This document shows, in pieces, positions 52,061 through 58,977 of a DNA stretch of 64,000 nucleotides. Source of the DNA: JAWXCB01 sp034440455. GTDB taxonomy: Bacteria > Bacteroidota > Bacteroidia > Chitinophagales > CAIOSU01. Each line of letters starts with the position of its first letter. Position 1 is the stretch's first letter. The translations under genes and the position numbers were made by a program. The stretch spans positions 1 to 64,000 of the forward strand of contig JAWXCB010000113.1 in the NCBI GenBank assembly GCA_034440455.1. Reading direction: 5' to 3'. The notes beneath the pieces were generated by a model. The model did no database searches. It had not been told where the DNA came from and worked only from the letters and a program-made list of their open reading frames with translations.

Positions 52061-53032
52061 TTGAAAATATCTGACGAAACCAAAGTAGGCGTTCTCGCGG
52101 CATTTGGCATCACCATTCTGATAATCGGCTACAGTTTCCTGCGCGGGAATAATCTTTTTGTGAAAAACACGCATTACTATGCCATTTATAATAAGGTGGA
52201 CGGGCTTACTTCTTCTGATCCCGTAACGCTTAACGGGTTGCCTGTCGGGAAAGTGATGTCGCTTGATTTGCTGGACGACACCAGCGGGAAATCCATTGCG
52301 AAGATTCTCATGAATAAAGACATCAAGATTCCGGTAAATTCTGCTTTTCAGCTTTACAGTTCAGACTTTTTGGGAGAGAAAGCAATTCAATTGCTCTTTG
52401 GCAATTCAAAACAATATGCGCAAAATGGCGACACGCTGGCAGGAAACGTGGCAGCATCACTAACTGAAGAAGTCAGCATGCAGATTTTACCCGTAAAGAA
52501 AAAAGCGGAAGACTTGCTCGGCTCCGTTGATTCCACCATCAACATTCTCAAAGTAATTCTCAAAGGCGGGCAGATAGAAAACAGCATGACGAATATTGAA
52601 AAAGCGACAAACTCCTTCGAGCATGTTGCAAAAAATATTGACACGCTGATTGCGCAACAAAGAGAAACACTGAGTCGCACTTTTACCAATATCGAACACA
52701 TCACTGCCAACCTTGACAGCAACAGCGAAAACATCACCAGGATGTTTAAGAACCTCGCCCAGCTTTCAGATACGCTTAGCGAGGCAAACATCAAGGAAAC
52801 TGTTTCCAATCTCAATAAAGCGCTGGAAGAATTACAAGTGATGCTCCAGAAGGTCAACAATGGAGAAGGCACAATGGGCATGTTGGTGAACGATAAAAAA
52901 CTGTACGACAATCTCACCAACTCCACCGCGAATCTTGAAAGCCTCCTTGCTGACTTGGAAGCAAACCCCAAGAAATATGTTCACTTCTCTTTGTTTGGAG
53001 GCAGTGATAAAGAGGCGAAGAAGAAAGAGTGA
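52061..53032 (+). CDS. MlaD-family MCE-domain lipid transport protein
   Basis: A 323-aa inner-membrane-anchored periplasmic protein of the Mla phospholipid transport system. One N-terminal membrane helix (KVGVLAAFGITILIIGYSFL) precedes an MCE domain (about 38-135: VDGLTSSDPVTLNGLPVGKV, SSDFLGEKAIQLL). A long coiled-coil-like helical region (about 150-290) follows. Start TTG 52061 is the only one that keeps the whole helix. The gene follows the amidase by 57 bp and precedes the OstA-like gene by 33 bp (counting from ATG 53066), consistent with an operon. MlaE and MlaF partners are not in this window. Confidence 0.9.
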   Translation: MKISDETKVGVLAAFGITILIIGYSFLRGNNLFVKNTHYYAIYNKVDGLTSSDPVTLNGLPVGKVMSLDLLDDTSGKSIAKILMNKDIKIPVNSAFQLYSSDFLGEKAIQLLFGNSKQYAQNGDTLAGNVAASLTEEVSMQILPVKKKAEDLLGSVDSTINILKVILKGGQIENSMTNIEKATNSFEHVAKNIDTLIAQQRETLSRTFTNIEHITANLDSNSENITRMFKNLAQLSDTLSEANIKETVSNLNKALEELQVMLQKVNNGEGTMGMLVNDKKLYDNLTNSTANLESLLADLEANPKKYVHFSLFGGSDKEAKKKE

Positions 53033-53065
53033 TTTCTCATTGAAATTTTGAATCAAAATTCAAGC

Positions 53066-54592
53066 ATGGCGGATTCCGCATTTAGAAGACTGCCTTTCTT
53101 TCCTATCCTTCTCTCTGCCCTTTTCCTTGTTTTCTTTTCATCAAACGGTTTCTCTCAAGGCAAGCAGCAAATTGAAATTCTCGGTGCAAATGCGCTGAAG
53201 ATGGACACCGTGCATAACGCGCGAAAATTAGTAGGCAACGTGAAGCTGCGGCAGGATGAAGTAACGATGGAATGCGACAGCGCCCTGTTTTATAACACGA
53301 GCAATGCGGTGGATGCATTCGGGCATGTATTTATTTATGATAACCTCACGAAAGTCCGTGCTGATTCACTGAAATATGACGGCAACAATAAGATTGCCGT
53401 GCTCACCGGCAATGTGCGCGTAATACAGGATAGCGCCACGCTTGAAACATCGCGCCTCATCTACAACTCGCAGTTGAAGTATGCCGCTTATTACAACGGA
53501 GGAAAAATACTTTCGCGCGACATGACCGTTACAAGCAGGAAAGGCTACTACTTCACCATCATTAAAAAAGCGCATTTCAAAGGGGATGTCGAAGTGAAAA
53601 GCAAGGAATACAACCTGCTTGCCGACACCATGCAATACGACATGGAAAAAGAAATTTCTTATTTCATCGGTCCCACAGTGATTACGATGCGCAATGAAGT
53701 GATTCATTGTGAAAGCGGGTGGTATGATTCAAAAACCGATATTTCTTCTTTCGGAAAAAACACGCGACTGCAAAGCGAAGCGCAAAAAATACAGACAGAT
53801 AGCCTCTATTACAACAACAACACAGGCTTGGGAAACTGCTACAAGTATTTCCGCTGGACTGACACAACGATGAATGCCATCCTTATCGGCAAGCGCGCAG
53901 TATTTCTCCGCGAACAAGCGCGCGTCACTGCCACCGACAGCGCCCTGCTCATTTATTTAGTGGATAATGATTCGTTGTTTCTCAGCGCTGACACGTTGAA
54001 ATCAAGAAAAGATACCATCGCAGATTTCACGGAGTTTTTTGCATTCCACAAGGTGAAGATTTTTAAATCGAATTTGCAAGGCGTGTGTGACTCGCTCAGT
54101 TTTTCCTTTAAAGATTCCACTATCAGGATGTACTACGAACCGATTTTGTGGAGTGAGGAAAATCAACTGACAGGCGACAGCATTTCCATGCTGCTCGTCA
54201 ATGAAAAAATTGACCGCGTGGAGCTATATCCAAACGGGTTCATCATCAACAAAGCGCATGAGGAATTATTTAATCAGATAAAAGGCAGGCATATTTTCGG
54301 CTATTTTAAAGAAGGCAGCCTCAACAAAATGCTCGTGGAAGGCAATGGAGAAAGCATCTATTACGGCACGGATGATAAAAATGCTTTCATTGGCGCAAAC
54401 AGAGCAATTTGCAGCAACATGTGGATATACATGAAAGACGCGCAAGTGAACCGCATCGCTTTTCTCGCCAAACCCGATGCGACTTTCTTTCCAATTCAAA
54501 CCATCAATCCTTCTGAGTTCCGATTGAAAGGGTTTTTATGGAAAGAAGAGTTCCGCCCTGCTTCTAAGGCTGCTCTTTTCAGTAAGGAATAG
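53066..54592 (+). CDS. OstA/LptA-like periplasmic protein
   Basis: A 508-aa exported protein from ATG 53066; TTG 53048 is an alternative. The signal peptide ends GFSQG. The OstA/LptA-type beta-jellyroll repeats are visible: NARKLVGNVKLRQDEVTMECDSALFY, then FGHVFIYDNLTKVRADSL and LTGNVRVIQDSATLETSRLIY. The protein is much longer than E. coli LptA and is likely the Bacteroidota version, forming or extending the periplasmic LPS bridge toward LptD encoded at 50815. It is transcribed with mlaD. That role is inferred from family and context. Confidence 0.85.
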   Translation: MADSAFRRLPFFPILLSALFLVFFSSNGFSQGKQQIEILGANALKMDTVHNARKLVGNVKLRQDEVTMECDSALFYNTSNAVDAFGHVFIYDNLTKVRADSLKYDGNNKIAVLTGNVRVIQDSATLETSRLIYNSQLKYAAYYNGGKILSRDMTVTSRKGYYFTIIKKAHFKGDVEVKSKEYNLLADTMQYDMEKEISYFIGPTVITMRNEVIHCESGWYDSKTDISSFGKNTRLQSEAQKIQTDSLYYNNNTGLGNCYKYFRWTDTTMNAILIGKRAVFLREQARVTATDSALLIYLVDNDSLFLSADTLKSRKDTIADFTEFFAFHKVKIFKSNLQGVCDSLSFSFKDSTIRMYYEPILWSEENQLTGDSISMLLVNEKIDRVELYPNGFIINKAHEELFNQIKGRHIFGYFKEGSLNKMLVEGNGESIYYGTDDKNAFIGANRAICSNMWIYMKDAQVNRIAFLAKPDATFFPIQTINPSEFRLKGFLWKEEFRPASKAALFSKE

Positions 54593-54660
54593 CCGGTTTC
54601 AAGCAACAAACCTCAAACTTTAACCTTTAAACCTCAAACTTTAAACTTTATCTTGGCGGC

Positions 54661-55053
54661 ATGAAAGGCTACAATAAAGGACTGATTGCGGTGGAAGGCA
54701 TGCTGTTTCATGCCTATCACGGCTATTATGCTGAAGAGCGGCATCGTGGCGGGCAGTTTCGGGTTGATGTTTATATGAAGGTGGACTTAAAAAAGGCTGC
54801 CGAATCCGATAAGTTGGAGAATACCATCAACTACGAAAAGGTGAGCGAAATTGCGCGAAGCGTGATGGAAGAAAAGCATCACCTACTGGAGCATGTCGCC
54901 TATCGCCTGCTGGAGCAAATCGGAAAAAATATCAAAGACCTTTCTTCCGCAAAAGTGCGTATAAGTAAACTGCATCCCCCTTTGCCCCTGTATGTGGAAC
55001 GGGTTTTTGTCGAGTTAGAGAAAACTTTTGACTTGCCCGAAAGTAAATATTAA
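54661..55053 (+). CDS. folB: Dihydroneopterin aldolase
   Basis: A 130-aa cytosolic enzyme of folate biosynthesis that converts dihydroneopterin to 6-hydroxymethyl-dihydropterin and glycolaldehyde. Family features: FHAYHGYYAEER near the N-terminus, FRVDVYMKVDLKKAAESDKLENTINY, and the C-terminal VRISKLHPPLP segment. Size is as expected. The short gap upstream holds an AT-rich word repeat (ACTTTAAACC). The tRNA-Cys gene starts 14 bp after the stop and may share its transcript. Confidence 0.93.
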   Translation: MKGYNKGLIAVEGMLFHAYHGYYAEERHRGGQFRVDVYMKVDLKKAAESDKLENTINYEKVSEIARSVMEEKHHLLEHVAYRLLEQIGKNIKDLSSAKVRISKLHPPLPLYVERVFVELEKTFDLPESKY

Positions 55054-55067
55054 ATTCGCACACACAA

Positions 55068-55138
55068 GGTCGCGTAGCCGAGTGGTTAGGCACAGCTCTG
55101 CAAAAGCTGCTACAGCGGTTCGAATCCGCTCGCGACCT
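55068..55138 (+). tRNA. tRNA-Cys (GCA)
   Basis: A 71-nt cloverleaf: acceptor stem GGTCGCG/CGCGACC, D arm GCC...GGC with AGTGGTTA, anticodon arm CAGCT-CTGCAAA-AGCTG with anticodon GCA at 55100-55102, and T arm AGCGG-TTCGAAT-CCGCT. Discriminator T at 55138; CCA is not encoded. The anticodon reads Cys codons, which the giant repeat gene uses in very large numbers. Confidence 0.95.
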
Positions 55139-55775
55139 CAGTTTCTCTCTATTTTTTCAAGTAGTTATCCCTCCTAACGGGTAATTCTATTTGTGCTGAA
55201 AATTGATAACCTTCTTGCTCCATATCTCCAGCAGGATTTTTTGACTCCATAAATTTTAAATTGAAAAGGCTTTCAAAACACACCGTTGAATACCTTCTTG
55301 GGATTCGCTTTGAACTATAGTCAACCACCTGTTTTTGTTCACATCGTCCATATAAAATGACTAACCAAAGCGCAATTTTCTGTGCGGGCAAGGCATCCTG
55401 CTACTTCTTCCAGTTGCCTCCAGCCATTTTCTTCTCCAACACCGAATCAAGTCCTTCCAGCATCGTGTCAATAGAAAGGAACGTGAGGAAAAGGAATTCT
55501 GAAACCAATAGCTTAAAACCATAATAGAAAACCGGGACATCAATTTTCAAAATCTTATTCTTGATTTTTTTTTAAAATACTACTTTGAGAATACTACGGT
55601 AACGCTTCTCGTTTTTGCAACCCCCGCGCCTTAAACAAATTCCCTTTTACCGCAGGCAAATGAAGCGCGGGCAAACCTTCGTAGAAATCAAAGATGCGCG
55701 GCCGCAACCCTATTAAATACGATTTTGTGAAAACTACCTGTGAATAGAAAGATGTGCTTTTACTTCGCAATCACT
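55139..55775. other. Gene-poor stretch with gene debris
   Basis: No intact gene. The short frames on the minus strand at 55149-55391 and 55361-55543 have no recognisable product. A fragment with coding-like residues is listed separately at 55401-55571. Otherwise the stretch holds AT-rich sequence and no RNA gene that I can see. Confidence 0.4.
55401..55571 (-). pseudogene. Unidentified 3' gene fragment
   Basis: One frame, bounded by stops, reads VPVFYYGFKLLVSEFLFLTF, then LSIDTMLEGLDSVLEKKMAGG and ends NWKK. It has no start codon in a sensible place, and upstream is a nine-base homopolymer and a stop. It looks like the tail of a lost gene, but I cannot name the family and it could be chance. 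Confidence 0.25.
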
Positions 55776-55783
55776 TATTTTTG
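55776..55783 (+). promoter_or_regulatory. Candidate -7 element of the DUF2911 gene
   Basis: TATTTTTG matches TAnnTTTG and lies 23 bp before the ATG at 55807, the usual distance for a short leader. The -33 region is not clear. Confidence 0.5.
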
Positions 55784-55806
55784 AAACAAACTAAAAAACC
55801 TTCATC

Positions 55807-56655
55807 ATGAGAAAGATTGCAACCTTTTTTACTGCCGCAGTATGTGTGCTGCTTTTCAACACCGCAGCTTTTGCCCAACTTGATATTCCGCGTCCCAGCC
55901 CGTTGGGAAAAGTGACGCAGGCGGTGGGGTTGAATGAAATCACGATTGAATATTCCCGCCCGGCTGCAAAGGGGAGGGTTATCTTTGGCGATCTCGTTCC
56001 TTACGCAAAACTCTGGCGCACAGGCGCAAACTCCGCTACGAAAATCACGCTGAAAGATGATGCGCAGTTTGAAGGTGTTGCAGTTCCCAAAGGTGATTAC
56101 TCACTGCTGACTATTCCGGGAGAAACCGAGTGGACAATTATCATCAACAAAGACCCGAAGGCGGGCGTTGCAGATTATGACCAAACAAAAGACCAGGCGC
56201 GTTTCACCGTGAAGTCCGTAAAAGTGACGGAGAAAGTGGAAACCTTTACCATTACTGTTTCAAACGTAGAGATGACAAGCGCATCAGTTGACATCGTGTG
56301 GGAGAATACGAAAGCCTCTTTCAAAATGACAACCGAAGTTGACAGCAAAGTGATGAAGCAGATTGATGAAGCGATGAAAGGAATTCCTTCGAATACTTAT
56401 TTCCGCTCTGCAGTTTATTATTTTGAAACAGGAAAGGATTTGAGCAAAGCACTTGAGTGGGTGAACCTTTCGCTGAAAGACGGGGAGAAATTCTGGATGC
56501 TGCATCAGAAAGCGAAAATCCAGGCGGCATTGGGCGAATACAAGGGAGCAATCGAAACTGCAAAAAAATCCAAAGAACTCGCCATTGCGGATAAGAACGA
56601 TGACTATGTTGCGCTGAATGACAAGGTGATTGCCGAGTGGAGTAAGAAGAAGTAA
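55807..56655 (+). CDS. DUF2911 domain protein
   Basis: A 282-aa exported protein; signal peptide about 1-23 (AAFAQ). The DUF2911 domain covers about residues 26-175, with IEYSRPAAKGRVIFGDLVPYAKLWRTGANSAT, the family signature, and FEGVAVPKGDYSLLTIPGE after it. The rest (about 180-282) is helical with TPR-like character (FWMLHQKAKIQAALGEYKGAIETAKKS). Its function is unknown. Likely monocistronic, driven by the TATTTTTG motif upstream. Confidence 0.9.
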   Translation: MRKIATFFTAAVCVLLFNTAAFAQLDIPRPSPLGKVTQAVGLNEITIEYSRPAAKGRVIFGDLVPYAKLWRTGANSATKITLKDDAQFEGVAVPKGDYSLLTIPGETEWTIIINKDPKAGVADYDQTKDQARFTVKSVKVTEKVETFTITVSNVEMTSASVDIVWENTKASFKMTTEVDSKVMKQIDEAMKGIPSNTYFRSAVYYFETGKDLSKALEWVNLSLKDGEKFWMLHQKAKIQAALGEYKGAIETAKKSKELAIADKNDDYVALNDKVIAEWSKKK

Positions 56656-56690
56656 GTTTTTATCAGAAAATTTTCAAAAACCTTACAGGC

Positions 56691-56948
56691 TTAATTGCTT
56701 GTTAGGTTTTTTATTACCACACTTTCATCTGCATCAATTTGTAATTTCTTAAAAGGTGAAGTGAAACCGGAAACGAGTTGAATCTTTGACTTGGGCAAGC
56801 CGAGTTTTGTGGAAAGAAATTTCAGCAGTTCATCATTTGCTTTTCCGTCATGGGCGGGGGCTTTGATTTTGATTATGAACGAGCCATCGGCAGCAATAGA
56901 AATCTGATTCATCTTACTTCCGGGTTTTGCTTTGATGTGGAGGAACAT
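56691..56948 (-). CDS. DUF167 (YggU/UPF0235) family protein
   Basis: An 85-aa protein with the family pattern: KAKPGSK near the start, IIKIKAPAHDGKANDELLKF in the middle, and KSKIQLVSGFTSPFKKLQI near the end. Members are small cytosolic proteins of unresolved function. It lies 13 bp beyond the symporter stop on the same strand, so probably follows it in a transcript. Confidence 0.9.
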   Translation of the reverse strand: MFLHIKAKPGSKMNQISIAADGSFIIKIKAPAHDGKANDELLKFLSTKLGLPKSKIQLVSGFTSPFKKLQIDADESVVIKNLTSN

Positions 56949-56961
56949 GGTTTTTTATTGA

Positions 56962-58692
56962 TTAATACTGCCCGGACTCCCTCTTCCGCCTTAGGCGGAG
57001 GCGGGGTGAGGCTAACGAAAACAAAACCCCGAAACTCATTACCAGCAGACAACCGATAAGATTCAGCCACAGATATTCGATGTTCAGGATTTCTTTTTTA
57101 TCCAGAATAAAAATTGCAACAACAATTATTTCAGCAAGCAGCGCTGCAAGGAAAACAGCATGACCTTTCACTTGTTTGAGGAAAAATGCCGTCATAAAAA
57201 CACCAAGAATGGTTCCGTAAAACAGCGAGCCGATAATGTTCACCGCCTGAATCAGATTTTCAAACAGCGAAGCAAGCACGGCAAACAACACAGCTATTGC
57301 GCCAAACAATACCGTGAACGCTTTTGAAGCAACAACATAATGTTTGTCGGATGCTTCCGGTTTGAAATTGCGTTTGTAAATATCCACAACAGCAGTTGAA
57401 GCGAGCGCATTCAGCTCTGCCGAAGTGGACGACATCGCTGCGCAAAAAATCACGGCAAGCAGCAACCCGATTACGCCAACCGGCAAATAATGCATCACGA
57501 AGTAAATGAAGATGTAGTCGGAATCTTTTTTCTCCAAATCAGGATTCACGGAAGCGACAAGTTCCTGCGCTTTCTTCCTCAACTCCTTCTGTTGATTTGA
57601 TTGAAATTCAATATTGCTTTGTATTTCATTTTTATCCACCGTAGCTATAGCGGAGGTGGACGTAATTCCTCCAATGATTTGTTCCCGCTTCATTTCAAAC
57701 AGTGCGTGTTGCTCGCTTTCCAATGCCGCCACTTCAATTCCTTTTTGAACTCTTGCTTTTTCCAACGCTACTTCATTAAAATAAACTGGCGCAGGATTTA
57801 ATTGAAAAAACACAAACACCAACACGCCCATAAGCAAAATCAAAAACTGCATCGGTATTTTCAGCAAGCCGTTAAACAACAAGCCCAACCTGCTTGCTTT
57901 TACCGACTGTCCTGACAAATAACGCGACACTTGTGATTGGTCAGTGCCGAAGTATGCCAGTTGCAAAAACAATCCGCCCAACAATCCCGACCACACATTG
58001 TAGCGGTTGCCTAAATCAAATTTCCAGTCAATGATATTCATCTTGCCCATCTTGCCTGCAACGTCCATCGCCTGCGTGAAGGAAATATCCTGCGTGATTT
58101 TCCAAATCAAAATTCCCAATGCGATGAACATGCCCGCGAAGATGATTGCCATTTGATGGATGTGCGTTTGGTTCACTGCTTTGGAGCCGCCAATCACGGT
58201 GTAGAAAATCACGAGTGTTCCGATGAAGATGATGGTGAAGTTGAGCGACCATCCGATAATCTGCGAGAGGATAATTGCAGGCGCGTAAATGGTGATGCCT
58301 GCTGCAAGCCCGCGCTGCACCATGAAAAGTCCTGCCGTAAGAATGCGTGTCTTTCTGTCGAAGCGCGATTCGAGAAATTCATAAGCGGTGTAAACTTTCA
58401 GCTTGTAATAAAGCGGGATGAACACTACGCAGATAATCACCATTGCCAGCGGCAAGCCGAAATAAAATTGAATGAAGCGCATGCCGTCTTCGTACGCTTG
58501 TCCGGGCGTAGAAAGAAACGTAATCGCGCTCGCCTGCGTAGCCATCACCGAAAGGCACACCACCCACCACTTCGATTCATTGTCGCCCAATAAATAACTC
58601 TGAATGTTTTGGCTGCCTCTTGTTTTCCATGCGCCATAAACAGTGATGAACAATAATGTTCCAAGCATCACGCTCCAGTCAATCCAACTCAT
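56962..58692 (-). CDS. Sodium:solute symporter (SSS family)
   Basis: A 576-aa inner-membrane transporter with about 13 helices, coupling Na+ entry to solute uptake. SSS hallmarks: an N-terminal SVMLGTLLFITVYGAW helix, WWVVCLSVMATQASAITFLSTPG, and YTVIGGSKAVNQTHIHQ. A charged soluble segment of about 100 residues interrupts the helices (about 300-400, rich in Lys, Glu and Gln), as in some Bacteroidota members. The last residues, ASPRLRLRRKRE, are encoded by a palindromic repeat (56979-57011) and probably replace the original C-terminus. Solute not predictable. Its ATG overlaps the stop of a 38-aa gene upstream. Confidence 0.9.
   Translation of the reverse strand: MSWIDWSVMLGTLLFITVYGAWKTRGSQNIQSYLLGDNESKWWVVCLSVMATQASAITFLSTPGQAYEDGMRFIQFYFGLPLAMVIICVVFIPLYYKLKVYTAYEFLESRFDRKTRILTAGLFMVQRGLAAGITIYAPAIILSQIIGWSLNFTIIFIGTLVIFYTVIGGSKAVNQTHIHQMAIIFAGMFIALGILIWKITQDISFTQAMDVAGKMGKMNIIDWKFDLGNRYNVWSGLLGGLFLQLAYFGTDQSQVSRYLSGQSVKASRLGLLFNGLLKIPMQFLILLMGVLVFVFFQLNPAPVYFNEVALEKARVQKGIEVAALESEQHALFEMKREQIIGGITSTSAIATVDKNEIQSNIEFQSNQQKELRKKAQELVASVNPDLEKKDSDYIFIYFVMHYLPVGVIGLLLAVIFCAAMSSTSAELNALASTAVVDIYKRNFKPEASDKHYVVASKAFTVLFGAIAVLFAVLASLFENLIQAVNIIGSLFYGTILGVFMTAFFLKQVKGHAVFLAALLAEIIVVAIFILDKKEILNIEYLWLNLIGCLLVMSFGVLFSLASPRLRLRRKRESGQY
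56979..57011. repeat. MITE-core-like repeat forming the symporter C-terminus
   Basis: CCCTCTTCCGCCTTAGGCGG, then AGGCGGGGTGAGG: a CCGCC-TTA-GGCGG hairpin followed by GGGGTGAGG, the same order as the interior of the copies at 638 and 15920, though without their AAAATT ends. Read on the minus strand it supplies the last codons of the symporter. Confidence 0.6.
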
Positions 58693-58805
58693 TTGAGCAA
58701 TTCAGTGATGATGGAATAAACAATGATTTGCAAGAAGAGAAATGCGATTACTGCCGCGTAGATGCGGTTCCAGAAAGAAGTTGATTGATTGTCATCTGCG
58801 CTCAT
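58689..58805 (-). CDS. 38-aa membrane peptide overlapping the symporter gene
   Basis: MSADDNQSTSFWNRIYAAVI, then AFLFLQIIVYSIITELLK: a charged N-terminus and a single 20-residue hydrophobic helix. Its TGA overlaps the symporter ATG in an ATGA, so translation is likely coupled. Such tiny partners precede some Bacteroidota SSS transporters; a role as small subunit is inferred only from position. Confidence 0.7.
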   Translation of the reverse strand: MSADDNQSTSFWNRIYAAVIAFLFLQIIVYSIITELLK

Positions 58806-58838
58806 GCGTTATTGCATTCGTTCATTTGATACATAATG

Positions 58839-58913
58839 GGCTGTTCTAAAAATTCTACCAGCGACACCATCTCCTTTGGGAGAGGCGGTAAAAAAGTAAT
58901 TTTTAGAACTGCC
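58839..58913. repeat. MITE-like palindromic repeat, copy 3
   Basis: GGCTGTTCTAAAAATT at the left matches the complement of AATTTTTAGAACTGCC at the right at 15 of 16 positions; the inner 12 bp are perfect. The internal hairpin is CTCCTTTGGGAG. At 75 bp it is slightly shorter than copies 1 and 2. It lies 33 bp upstream of the 38-aa gene, which is on the minus strand. Confidence 0.85.
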
Positions 58914-58921
58914 CTAAAACA

Positions 58922-58947
58922 AGAGGCTGGCAATTATGCCAGCCTCT
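58922..58947 (-). terminator. Terminator after the T9SS carbohydrate-binding-like gene
   Basis: AGAGGCTGGC and GCCAGCCTCT form a perfect 10-bp stem around AATTAT. Read on the minus strand it is followed by TGTTTTA, 31 bp after the stop of the gene at 58978. Confidence 0.75.
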
Positions 58948-58977
58948 GGAAAATTAGTGTATTATGAAATCAACAGG

